From contig JAYWVB010000016.1 in NCBI GenBank assembly GCA_039881045.1, positions 584,899-648,898 of the forward strand: a DNA stretch of 64,000 nucleotides, in the 5' to 3' direction. Below, piece by piece: positions 45,961 through 57,231 of this stretch. Within the stretch, counting starts at the first letter, position 1. Every line of letters begins with the position of its first letter. Both the position numbers and the translations under genes were made by a program. Under the pieces are notes generated by a model. That model searched no databases. It was not told the origin of the DNA and was given only the letters and a program-made list of their open reading frames with translations. Source of the stretch: Chaetomium olivaceum. Taxonomy: Eukaryota > Ascomycota > Sordariomycetes > Sordariales > Chaetomiaceae.

Positions 45961-47145
45961 AGCGAGCTAATTCATTTCAACAAGGGACGACGGCAGTGGA
46001 CGACCAGCTGGAACTCACCAACCCAGGGAGAGGCACCAGCCCCGTCAGACCAAAAGAGTCTGCCAGGTTTCTAGGAGTCTGGCTAGACCGGAAGCTCAAC
46101 TGGAAAGCCCACCTTGCGGCGGTGGAGAGGAAGCTGAAGACCCAGAGCTACGCCCTGTCGAGGCTAGCGGCGACGACGTGGGGACTGGGGCTAGCTAAAG
46201 CGCGAGAAGTGTACACAAAGTGCATCCGGTCAGCGCTGGCCTACGGCGCATCGTCGTTTCACATCCCCACGGACGTAGGAGGCGAGCCGGTAAAGAAAGG
46301 CATCACCAAGGCCCTCGGGAAGGCCCAGAACAAAAGCTTGCGGATTGTGACGGGAGCCTTCAAGCACACTCCCATCCGCAACCTTGAGACGGAGGCGTGG
46401 GTGCCACCGTTGGACCTATACCAACAAGCGACGTTGCGGACTTTGAAACCAGGCTCCAGCGAACCGACTTAGACGACGGCCAGGGCGGCAAGAAGACCGC
46501 AGGGAGCGTCGTTCTTACCGCCTGTCGCAAGATACAGCAGAGACTCCGGTCGCGGACGGCGGCAGGGGCCGGCCGCGAACAGTGGGACTGCGGGAGCCCA
46601 CGGCAGTGGAGAACGCCGCAAGCACGATTGCGCGCTGGACGGGGGGAGCTGTAGATACAAACAGGGTAGCGGAGGACGCCTGGAGAGCGAGGTGGCTAAA
46701 GGAACGGGACGGTAGAGCAATCACCAGACCGGCGGACGACTTTGACCATCAGCGAGAGACGCTATTCCGAGATGAAACGCTAAGACGGCACGACGGTCTC
46801 ACCAAGGCGAGGAGTTCTCTGCTGGTCCAGATCCGAACGGGGGCAATAGGCCTACGGGACTTTCTGTTTACACGAGGAGTCCCAGAGATCCTAACGCCCG
46901 CCTGCCAGTGCGGCGAAGGACGGGAGACTGCCGAGCACCTGGTAGTGTGGTGTTTGGCCCCACCGCTGACTCGAAGATGGGAGAGAGCTGGAATTCGAAC
47001 GCGACGGGACTTTTACTCTGTTCTGCACGGTATTGATCCTGCAACAGCACGGCTCACGAGGAGGGTCCTGGGATGGCTGATGGACTCAGGAAGGCTGCCG
47101 ATGTACAGTTTGGCTAGGAGGCTCGAGCTGGAAGCGGCGGCCTAA
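45955..47145 (+). pseudogene. LINE reverse transcriptase thumb and C-terminal zinc motif
   Basis: From about 46040 reads RFLGVWLDRKLNWKAHLAAV, then ALAYGASSFHIPT, with changes of frame near 46430 and 46570. The last segment (46582-47145) has CQCGEGRETAEHLVVWC, the C-x-C-x6-7-H-x4-C zinc-knuckle style motif found near the C-terminus of Tad/I-clade ORF2 proteins, and ends at TAA 47143-47145. Confidence 0.75.
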
Positions 47146-47159
47146 CACGCCCCTCCTTC

Positions 47160-47177
47160 GGAGGCCAGGGGGCCTCC
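47160..47177 (+). other. Hairpin in the LINE 3' UTR
   Basis: GGAGGCC at 47160-47166 pairs perfectly with GGCCTCC at 47171-47177 around a 4-nt AGGG loop, 15 nt after the ORF2 stop. In many LINEs a 3' stem-loop is the template-recognition site for the reverse transcriptase. Confidence 0.6.
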
Positions 47178-47409
47178 TCTCTTTGTATTCGCAGGCTCAC
47201 ACACGTGTACTTTCCTTGAAAATTGGTATGGGTTTTTCATCCGGCCTGTGAGGGCGCGGTTTTCCTGTACAGTAAATAGCTGAGGGTCCGGCACGCCTTA
47301 GGCACAGCGGAGTATGAATAATAAATATATATCATAAAAGGGGTATCCTCATAATCTCGTCATCATCACATCATAAGCCCCCCCTTTCCGCGCGGTTTTG
47401 TCAATTTGA

Positions 47410-47844
47410 TCAGTCGTAATCCTCCCCCGGACAGCAACACCAACAGTCGTCGGCACACTCGAAGCAAACGAAGCAGCAGCACAAGCTACCACAAAGCCAG
47501 GGTAAGAACCCCACAGGCTCCTCCCGTCTCCTTTTCTCGACTACAACCACGCGTGTTGGTGATGGCGAACTGGGCCGCGGACCCTCGACCTGGTAGATGA
47601 CTCCACGATCACTCGTCGAGGGAGTATAGTAGGCCCTGGGAGGCGGTCTTGTGCTGATTATCAATCCCTGTCAGTCCACTGCCTGGAGAGTCGAAAACCA
47701 ACGAGGCTTCTGCTCAACACATTCTGCTTATCCCCTCCGCCCCCAATGCGCTTGGTTCGATGCGACGAAGGAGCCGAGAAGTGGAAGTGTGGGGGCCGAG
47801 CTGATCAATAACACGTACTAATACTGCGGTTGCGGTTCCGGCTC
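47410..47844 (-). CDS. Small CYSTM-like protein with a C-terminal cysteine-rich membrane module
   Basis: The main exon (about 47650-47410) encodes a Pro/Arg/Ser-rich, Tyr-containing stretch, a basic VVVVEKRRREE, and a C-terminal GFLPWLCGSLCCCFVCF followed by ECADDCWCCCPGEDYD. Clustered Cys in a hydrophobic helix at the very C-terminus is the hallmark of CYSTM proteins, small tail-anchored peptides linked to stress tolerance. No ATG lies in the main exon: a TAATCAG acceptor at about 47650 implies a first exon. A good candidate is MSRNRNRSIST starting at 47844 with a donor at about 47812 (GTGTTA); phases fit and give about 90 residues. Confidence 0.55.
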
Positions 47845-49085
47845 ATAATAGTAACCCATCGTGCCTTCGGTGTAGGGCTATACACCCCAAGTGAAACCAA
47901 TCGAGCGGGAACAAGGTGTGGTCGGCGTTTGTCACCACCGCCAAGCGCACCACCCCGCCTGTTTCGCCAGGGGCCCGGATTCGGGAAGTTGGGATTGACC
48001 AACGGAGTTCGAGGCAGCGGCTCGTAATGAGGCCAATTGCACCCAGCAGGCCACAGAGCAATGCGAAGCAGTTGGCCGATTAAAAGACCAGCCGCACGTG
48101 AGTGAGAATCGGGGACGGCGGCAGGCTGGCTGAGGGTGGTCCGCGTTGTCGGTTCGTTGTTGGGGAGCAGGTCCACCTGGCGACGAAAGGCGAGTCCCGT
48201 GGAACAGGTTTCGGCCTAGAGGTCGGGAATCAGGGCTGGCCGTGGGCTATATGTCGTTTCGTTTCAATTCGGGATCACAATGGGTCGAACGAGAGCAGGC
48301 CAAGTTTCGAATCTTTTTGTGCTCGACACCGAGGCGCTGCGGCGGGGGTGGCACAGCATCTCATCAGCCAGGTTCTGTTGGCGGAGGATCGGGCGGGAGT
48401 TGGCACAACCGTCCAACTGGAGCGCGGCTCATGTCAGCACTTCAGATCTGTGCCAGTTTGCCCGCAGACAATCGCCCTGGCACGGTCGTGCGCTTGACGT
48501 ATCTCAGGGGCACAGGCGGGGGCCAAAAGAAAAGGCTCAGTTTCCCCGGCATGAGCCATGATGGGGGAGTAAACATTCGTATTCTTGCCAGGTGGAACGA
48601 TAAAACTGGGGAAGATTGCCGTATTAAGGAGCACTCTGGGAAACTCGGCGAAACAGGTCCTTGCCCCTTCAAGGCGAGGCAGACTCAATGCATGTCGGGT
48701 TGCGGAACGCCAAGCCGGGTCCGGTCAGGCGGCGGGCCCGGCGAGGCCGGGGCGGGGCCGTGTTTCAAGGCGAGAATGGAAACGGCAAACGGGTTGCAGA
48801 GCGGTCTGGAGAATGGCCGGCCTGGCGGAGATTGGTCGAGCCGTCGGAATTCTCCATTAGTCAAGGACAATCGCAGACAGTGACGTCTCTGGCCATGGGT
48901 CTCGATGCTGGTCGGCCTCATGCCGATCAGTTGATCAGCCTACACTTCCTTTTCTACCCTATCTCCCGCCCCGTTTCCCACTGCTCAGATGATCATGATC
49001 CGTCGTCACAGATGCCGAACTCTTTCATCAAGCATACCAACACTCTCGAGACTTCTCAAGCCTAGAGGCAAGCAATCCTCCCGTG
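47845..49085. other. Intergenic GC-rich region
   Basis: Several overlapping ORFs up to 245 codons (48146-48883 plus), all Gly/Arg-rich and without motifs. Probably promoters of the CYSTM-like gene (minus) and the next gene (plus). Not called as coding. Confidence 0.4.
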
Positions 49086-49800
49086 ATGGGCGTTCCTGTA
49101 GCTCTGGCGACGGTCGCCGCCTGTGGTAGCATCGTCACATCGATCAAGTCGAGCTGGGAGCTCCGCCGCATGGTCAAGAGAAAGCAAGAGGCAAAGGAAT
49201 GCGAGGAAGAAGCGCCTTACATCTTCCGCAGGCTACGCAGGGCTTACATCGAAGGCTTGATGAGCACCCTTGAATACGAGCAGTGGTATGAGAAGTTCCT
49301 GGTGGCCAAGGTGGAGAAAGACTGTAAGTTACCCTTCAAAGGAATTCCCTGCGGTGAACGGTGACGTTCTGACAACTAGCAATAGTATCCGGCATGCGAA
49401 GAATCCGGGCGCACATGAGGATTCTCGAGAACGGGGCTCCTTTAACATCCCACCAACGGTCGAGGGCCGCCGTCGAGCAGCCAAGGCGGCGGCAATCGGT
49501 CACTTACGGCGCGCTCCTCAGCCGTACGTCGACTTCCCACCGAGCCGGGCGAGCCTTGACTATCGCCCGGATCGGCGAGCACCTGTCGGCGCGCGGCCGG
49601 ACCAGTTCATCCCCATCGACCGGCAGGCCACATACAGCCGCGCCCCATCAGATGTTTCGTCCAAGGGTCGGAGTCGGAGCTCGGGCCGGCATGAAACTAG
49701 GGGCCGGAGCGAAAAGAGGTACGACAGCTATGACAGCAGCGATAGTAGCGACAACTACTCGGAGAAGAGACACTACCGGGGAAGAAGTATGCACCGCTAG
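49086..49800 (+). CDS. Hypothetical protein with a basic helical N-terminus and RS-rich tail
   Basis: The first exon (49086 to about 49324) encodes MGVPVALATVAACGSIVTSI, a hydrophobic start that may be a membrane anchor or uncleaved signal, then a charged helix (MVKRKQEAKECEEEAPYIFR) and GLMSTLEYEQWYEKFLVAK. An intron (GTAAGT near 49325 to CTAG near 49379) follows. Two frames are open afterwards. The one ending in SEKRYDSYDSSDSSDNYSEK at 49800 looks like protein; the other opens SVSGMRRIRAHMRILE, and only this one fits the splice phase. A single-base error near 49420 would join the two. I do not recognise the family. Tail is Arg/Ser-rich and disordered. Confidence 0.55.
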
Positions 49801-50192
49801 TCGGTTCTAGGCATTGACTGAAGTAGAATGTCGGTTGACAACGACGTGTTTTGTGTTTTCGGCAGCGGCGTCGGTTGGGTTTCCTTAGGAGAGGAATGGA
49901 GTTTCGGATATGCGCTAGATGTAGCCAAGGTCCTTTATTTAGCGCGAATTAGAAATCTTGTCGTTATTGATCCGAACTCCGAGGTCGTGCATGTCGGTTC
50001 TTTGCTTTGATCGTTGTTCGTTGCAGGGGGAAGATGCTGGGCGGTGGGGTTTTGGATCCTGTGCAGCAGCGAAGTGGGGGTGTTGATTCTGCAGCCGCTC
50101 ACCGCTAAAGTTTTCCCATGGTCCTGCGACAGAAGACCCTGGCGGCGAGCCCCTCCTAGGTAATCACTGGGAGACACGACAACACCGCAAAC
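49801..50192. other. Intergenic, RSA4 promoter
   Basis: About 390 bp between the orphan and RSA4. No ORF of note. Confidence 0.45.
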
Positions 50193-52193
50193 ATGGCCAC
50201 AGTAGCACCACCACCGTCGAAAAGGCAGAGGAGGGAGGAGATCGAACGGACAACAACACAACAAGATGTCGCGCCGCTCCTTGCGACCGACCTCGGGTCG
50301 TTCAAGGCCAACTTCGTCGACAGCGATGGGAACCAAATGGCCGATGTGATCGAGATCAACTTTGGCGATGCTACCGAGAAGAACGTTCTCAACGCTTTTG
50401 AATACCTTATTGGGGAGGGTGTGTACTGCGGATCTCCGTGATTGTATATACCACCGTCCTGACAGTAGGCCTCTAGGACCGAGAAGACTTTACTCCCTAT
50501 CGCTTCCGTATCCATATCCCGGGCAAAGACATTATCATAGACCAATACCCCACCGATTTGCTCGGGTTGCTTCAGAAACATGGAGTTACCAACCCTTTTG
50601 AGTATGCTTGGAGATGCTGCTGTGGTGCAGGTTCCTTAGGCTAATCCGCTCCTAGAACTACCATCACCCTCAGCGCCGAACCTCAGGCCGTATTCAAGGT
50701 CCACGCCGTCTCGCGTCTCGCACATCGTATCCCCGGGCACGGCCAGCCAATACTTTCATGTCAATTCTCCCCGGTGAACTCCAGCCGTCTGGCGACTGGA
50801 AGCGGTGACAACACGGCCCGCATTTGGGACACAGATTCTGGCACGCCGAAGCACACGTTAAAAGGGCATACTGGCTGGGTTCTGGGAGTCAATTGGAGCC
50901 CTGACGGTAAACAATTGGCTACGTGCTCCATGGATAAGACAGTCCGGATATGGGACCCCGAAACGGGGAAGCCGGTTGGGCAGGACTTCAAGGGGCACGC
51001 CAAGTGGGTGTTGGGCTTAGCGTGGGAGCCGTATCACTGTGAGTGTCTTGCCTCGGGGTTTGATACCGATCTAGCTAACATTGGCGCCAGTATGGAGAGA
51101 TGGTACCGCCCGCCTAGCGAGCGCAAGCAAGGATGGCACATGCAGGATATGGGTGGTGAACTCGGGCCGTACAGAGCACGTCCTGAGCGGCCACAAGGGG
51201 TCAGTGAGCTGTGTACGCTGGGGCGGCACTGGTATGATCTACACAGGATCCCACGATAAGGCTGTCCGAGTTTGGGATGCCGTGAAGGGTACCTTGGTGC
51301 ATAGTTTCACTGCCCATGGGCATTGGGTTAACCACATTGCCTTGTCGAGCGACCACGCCCTACGGACTGCTTACTTCGATCACACCAAGGAGATCCCTAA
51401 CACCGAGGAAGGCAAGCGGGCAAAGGCGCTGGAGAGGTTTGAGAAGGCGGCCAAAATTCAGGGCAAGGTCGCCGAGCGAATTGTGTCAGCCAGTATGTTT
51501 CCTACCCCTTTTCCACTAGTGTGGGCTGTTAACTCGAAGTCTAGGTGATGATTTCACCATGTACCTGTGGGACCCGACCAACAACGGCAACGGCAGGCTC
51601 CTTAGGTCACCAAAACAAGGTGAACCAGGTACAGTTTTCCCCTGACGGGACGCTTATCGCCAGCGCTGGGTGGGACAACAGCACGGTTAGTCCCTCGGAG
51701 CCCAATGTATCACCATCCGATCAACCAAATACTGACACCCAACGCAGAAACTCTGGAATGCCAGGGACGGCAAGTTTCTCAAGAGTCTGAGGGGCCATGT
51801 TGCGCCGGTAAGCTACGGTCCAACGGCTGCGCGATCCGCCGGTCGTCCATACTTAGCACCTAGCGCGAACCAACTGACATAAACGCGCAGGTCTACCAGT
51901 GTGCCTGGTCCGCCGACAGCAGGCTCCTCGTCACAGGCAGCAAGGACTGCACGCTCAAGGTGTGGAATGCGCGCAGCGGCAATCTCGCCATGGACCTGCC
52001 AGGCCACGAAGACGAGGTATGCAACTCTCATCTCCGGTATCACCCGGTCTCCCGTCCCGCACATGTCCCAATCCTCTTATCGTGGCTAACTCTTTTAACT
52101 CTCTGGCAGGTCTACGCCGTCGACTGGGCGGCTGACGGGAAGATGGTCGGCTCAGGTGGGAAAGACAAAGCCGTGAGGACGTGGAGGAACTGA
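50193..52193 (+). CDS. Ribosome assembly protein Rsa4 (Notchless/NLE1), WD40
   Basis: Eight exons: 50193-50420, 50477-50601, 50656-51038, 51091-51492, 51545-51685, 51748-51807, 51891-52016, 52110-52193. After removing one base they give 515 residues, close to the yeast protein as I recall it. The N-terminal ubiquitin-like (NLE) domain includes DREDFTPYRFRIHIPGKDI, and an eight-bladed beta-propeller follows with WD repeats such as SRLATGSGDNTARIWDTD and QLATCSMDKTVRIWDPE, then RLASASKDGTCRIWVVN and a last repeat KAVRTWRN. In yeast, Rsa4 sits on pre-60S particles and its NLE domain is pulled by the MIDAS domain of the AAA ATPase Rea1/Midasin, releasing it for export. Nuclear. One +1 break in exon 5 near 51597 (GGCAGGCTCC before TTAGGTCACC): removing a C restores RLLGHQNKVNQVQFSPDG. 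As the gene is essential in yeast, this break is most likely a sequence error. Confidence 0.93.
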
Positions 52194-55100
52194 GGCGACC
52201 GCCGGGTGAGCCGACGGGGGGTTGGTGGATTTGTTGCCGAGGCGGGGGGGAGAGAGAAAAAAAGGACGGGAGCCGATGATACCCTGCCATGCCATGCGGT
52301 GCAGTGCAGTGCTTTGCTTTGCTTGCGTACACCACAAGAGACCCGATTCGAGTGAAGCCCTCTCCCCCTGAGCCGGGAGTGACCCGGGAGTTCCAACTAT
52401 CGTGAACTGACGGCCCGTCACCCATCACAGCGGCGTGTGGAGTAGGGGCACGGATATGTACTGTGCCAACCAGCGGGCGATATCGCGAGTGGTTCCTAAT
52501 ATCCCATCAGGAAAGCCGGCGGGAGGCAGCCGCCGGCTCTTGCGGGGTTTGCTCAGGTTGTGGTACGTTGGTTGTGCGGTGCGGGACTGGACACGATCGC
52601 GAGCATGCGGAATGTAATGAGCGACGAGGTTGGACGGGGGACCATTGGATCCTCTTAGGACGGCAGCCTCTATCCCCGAAGGGGAAACGCCGACAAGATT
52701 GGACGCGCGCTACGACAAATTGTAATGCGCATTCACACATCCATCCATCCTCGGATGGTGTTCTTCAAACAACTCGACGGCCGGCTGGGAGGGCTGATTG
52801 ATGGGTCGTTCCCCTTGCCGCTCGGCTGCGCGCATCCGCAGGTTGATTTCTTGGTCTGTACATGAGCGCGGGCCCACGATGGTCAGGTCCTGCATCTTGT
52901 GTGGAGGGCAGAGCACGTCTCGACGGTATCGATGTGGTAGCCTCGGTCTCGGCACATGCTTTTTGACGGCTTGATGGCTCCCCGCCGCCCCCCCCCCTTC
53001 CCGTGCCCCGACCGCCGGCCGCCGGCGTATTTATTGGTGCGCTCGGGGACAGAGCTGTTTTACTTATTACCGTTCGCAGCAGTGGCTGTGGCACGAGCTG
53101 GGAGGTAGCAGCGGCCGTGTAACGCCATCGAATGTTGTGCTCTTTTTCGTCTTCTTGCCTCCTTTGGTCATGCCGGTCATGGGGATATTGTTTGTTGATC
53201 CCGATGCTTGTGCTTCGCAAAGCTCGTCCGCCAGCGGGGCCAGGGCAGCTACGGCGGCCTCCCAGGGTTGCTTGCTGTGTGCCGAGTGTACCTTCGTGTT
53301 TTGTATGAGGGTTACTCGGGTAGGGGACGACGCTAAGAGACGTCTGGAACTCAAAGCGGCATTTTTCGTGGCCTCAACTGGGGTTAGGACGGTAGCATTG
53401 TGGCTGTTCCCGGCAGATCCTGCCAGTGGACCGGGAAACAAGCGCCTGTGGTTCTGGAAGGTTCATATCGAGATCCGAGTTTCAGTTGGGACGAACCCTC
53501 AAACGCTGACGGACGGGGATGCGAGCTTCCCCAGCCGGACTGCTGCTCAACCCTCATCATACTCTCTCTCACACACGGAGCAAGATCGATATGAAGCAAG
53601 CTTGCAGATGGTCGGCATTGGGGTGCCTCGGATGTTCATGACATACGCGATCTTCTGCTTCTGGCCCTGCAGCTGTGCGAAACGCAACAAGCCGATGGGC
53701 GATTTGCATGTGTCCTGCATTGGCCCACCTGCCCTACTGAGACATTGTCGATGGGTGCGAGGGGTTGTGATACGCTCGAGCTCTCCCCGACTATCAATGC
53801 GGGCCGTCCCATTGCTGGGAACTCCTCGTGGCGCTGCGTTTGGCTGGCGCTTCCCTTTCTTCTTTGGTCTTCGTCTCATTGCAGCGTATCCTTGCAAGAA
53901 ACAGACTTCGGATTGTGGATTGTGAGTGCAGGATATGCCGGGATGGAAATCAGGCTGATCATTGTCTGGGGACGCGAGTGGAGAGATGAGAGAGGCTGGT
54001 TGGACTTCCAGGTTCCCGCTGATGGGCATTACGGCAACTATCTCCGTCTGCGGCGCATGCTCGGTGATTTTAGCTCGCTTGGATGGTCGGATCTGATGTC
54101 GGATGTGATGTGAGATTGTGAGATATAAGTTCGTTGGGCATCCATAACGGCAGTCCAGTATGAGCTATTTTCTCGAGCCGTGAGAGTCCGGCCGAGACAT
54201 GGTCATGGAAATGGACCCTGGGTTTGGTCCATGGCCCGGGCTCTCCCCCCTCTGGAATATGGGGCTTGGCTGCTGCATGGAGCGCCTGGGCTGACACTCT
54301 CAGAACCTGGAAGCTGCGCCAGATCATACACCTTTAGCCTATCAAATTCCCCCATATTCGCATCGGAACATTTCGGGTCACTTTCGGCTCGCACATCAAA
54401 CGGCCACCGTGCTAACCCTCCCTGACAAGTCCCATCTGGTTGGGTCAGATCGAGAAAATTCTTTCACTTTCACTTTTGCCAAGGTTCCATTCTCATTCTG
54501 CCCGAGAAGTCGCGCTCGACAGGAACGGAGGGGATGGGTGTGAGAAGATGCCACCTGTGCCTTCCGGCAGCAGGGCTTGCAACCACTGGACCATGTCTGC
54601 TGCCCATCTTCAGTGACCCCAACACGTTGTTCGGCTTGGACTTTTCACTGGACCGAGTCCAATGGCAGCCAGCCCACTCCATGCAGTTGGTCAAACCACG
54701 CCTTGACATGGGATATTGTTGAGTCTACCCGCATGAGATGGCCCTGCGATTTACATATTCCTCTCGATGGAGGGGCAAAAAGGGTGGGGAAAAGCTGCAG
54801 TGCCCAGATATATCTGTATGTATACATACAGACATCCATTTACCTACCTGGGTACCTGACTCGGTTCCTACGGTTTTATATGCATCATCGAGACGTTTGT
54901 CCCGACTTTCGCCAACTTCGCCCACCACCAGCCGGAGTGACGGAGCCGAAGCCGACAGCGTTACCACCGAGAGCCTGTTACTATGGCTTGGCACAGCAAA
55001 AACTCGAGAGTCTCGAACCGTTGATCAATGCAAGATGGGATGCATATTCGGCTCTCCCCGTTTCTGGAACCCACGAGAAAGTTGGATATGCGCCGGGATT

Positions 55101-57231
55101 GTATCATCGTCTCAAACCGTGGATTCTTGCCATGATGCTTCTCACCAGGCCAGGTGCACTGAGCCCCAGGTTTCGGGGCTTGGGGAAGGTAATTTCTCAA
55201 TCCGTCCTGTTGCAGCAGCGTTCAGTGACCAATCCGGAGGACTTGGCGATCTGTCACAGGTTGTGATCCTTTGTTGCCCTAGTTGGAGGCCGCACTTGTG
55301 CTCCATCTCTCCAGCCAGGAAGCAAGAAACGTTTCCTTTGGCGGGTTGCCTTCCCGCTGATTGGTTATGCATGTCCGACCCAGAAGGTGTGTCAACTTGA
55401 TAAGCTGTGCCCTCCAATGCCAATGCATCCACCCGCCACTCTGACTCTCGGAGACAACTTGGAAGTCATCAACGTCAACGGGGTACTCTCGACTGGGGCA
55501 TGTCTGAGGTCTGGGCTCTGCCGATCCCCCGTAGCCACCGTAACCATCGTAACCACCAAACACTGCCGTTCCACAGCTTCCGGGCCAAGCTTTCTTCTTA
55601 CCATGCGGCCCATCAGCTGGTGTTTCCATGTGGCCCCAATGTGCAAAGATGAGGCTTTCGATTACGTGATGATTTAAAGGGGTGAAGAGAGTTCTTGACC
55701 AGAGATTCAAGACAGACAGACACACTCAAACAGCCCAATGCACCCGGCAGCTCAAGGCACTCAAGTGACAACCAATAATGGCACCAATTGAAGTCTCGAG
55801 TTAGACAGGTTCGAGACAGGCATCGAAGCGGCCCAAACGGCTTGACGACAGCCTTCCCTGGCAGCCGGAGCGGAGCATCCATCCCTGCCCCCCCCACCGT
55901 TTTGGCCCCTGTTCCTTTTCTCCCCTTGGCAGTTCCGCTTGATCCATTTCTGGGCTGGAATGACGAGCAGCAAGTGCGGGACAAACCACTACCCAGCCGG
56001 GCCGCCCCACTACCACCGTTCCGTCGAGGAACTCCTCACTCTGCCCGTCCGTGTTTCCTGCGCCGGGTAAAAAATGATTGATATTCCCCTGTGTTTCCAT
56101 GTGTTTCCTGATCCCCATCGGCCCACGGAGGCAGGCCTGGGTAACTCTCACACCAGTCACACCAGTTGCACCAGATCTTCTCGTCCTCCCCCTCCCTTCC
56201 CCTCACGACCACGGCCAAGAAACACAGCCCACCGAACGCGTCCATCTTTCTCCAATACCCCTCAGAACCGCGTCTAACTCTTACCTCCCTCGTTGTTGAT
56301 GCTGCTTCTCAAACTCCGAGACCAAACTACCAGGCAAGTCTACCAACGGCCTCCTTTGTCACCTCCCTTTGCCAAGGTCATAACAGCTGCAAGTGCGTTG
56401 TTTGCGCCATCTTGAATGCGTCCTTGATCCGAATTTGTGTGCAAAAGAGACTCCGCTGCTTTTTTTTAAGTCCTTACGTCAGAGGTGACGGCTGCAGCTT
56501 GCTGTGGTGGGCCCGGCGCTAAGTGAATGGCCACTCGGCCTTGTTCAAGCATTGGCATCACTATAAGCCAGCGCTACCCCATACATTTTAAAAAGATTCA
56601 CATGGCTACCTATATATGAACAAGCTCAAATCCAAGTTGTTTACTAACCCCTTAACGCATAGTTCGCCCGTCACGCCGATCCCCTAAAAATCCCCGGTCC
56701 TACTTCCCTGTGGCTCCCGAACATCCTCCACATCCATACATTCCTGGTATTTTGCATCAGGCATCGATCCGTGCCAAACTTCACATCTTGTTCTCAGTGG
56801 AGGACTTGGACTTATACTCCAGGCCATCCCCTTCTTAACAGGTTCCCCAGGCACCAAAAGATTGAGACCCGTGTCTCCTTCCCGTTCCGGTACCTTCCTC
56901 ACTCCGCCGGTCCGCCCGCCTTCCCGAGAGACCACCCCCGTAGTCTCCGGACCCGCAGGCCTCGATTGCTCAGGTCTCCGCTATTGTTCTTGTGCCGGCC
57001 TGTTCTGAGTGTTTCTGCCTCCGAAAAGGAACCTTCCTTTCCCACAAGTTCGACTGTCTTTGTGGTTTTCACTCCTCTCCCGTCCCCGACTCATGGGCTC
57101 GACACGCGGAGCTCGATAGCCTCTATCTTGCCGCAATTTATACGGTACTTGACTACCGCATCCTCTTTCGAATCCTTCAGGCTACCGATCCAAATCTTCG
57201 TTGAGTCGGTTTCGACCGCAGCCTGCCCACT
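52194..57231. other. 5-kb region without a supported gene
   Basis: Between RSA4 and the trehalose complex subunit. ORFs such as 53137-53925 plus (262 codons), 53547-54029 minus and 54577-55266 plus are not confirmed by motif, splice sites or conserved layout, and they overlap each other on both strands. The end near the trehalose gene (56.3-57.2 kb) is CT-rich and probably contains its promoter and leader. No repeats or RNA genes were recognised. Confidence 0.45.

Larger units (their letters stand above)
43704..47340 (+). mobile_element. Frameshifted non-LTR retrotransposon (LINE, Tad/I-like)
   Basis: One element read in the plus direction: a CCHC-like scrap (KCLSDGGIGH near 43735-43770) that may be the end of a gag-type ORF1, an endonuclease, a reverse transcriptase and a C-terminal CCHC motif, then a 3' tail with a hairpin (47160-47177) and an A/T-rich stretch around 47310-47340. 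No LTRs and no RNase H were found. The 5' part of ORF1 is missing or unreadable, so it is 5'-truncated or badly decayed. At least six frame changes interrupt ORF2. Target-site duplications could not be identified. Confidence 0.85.

Noticed and set aside
53137..53925. 262-codon plus-strand ORF
   Set aside because: No domain, no conserved layout and overlapping minus-strand ORFs of similar length; support is insufficient.
54577..55400. Overlapping 220-230-codon plus-strand ORFs
   Set aside because: Two frames are open over the same DNA and neither has a recognisable motif.
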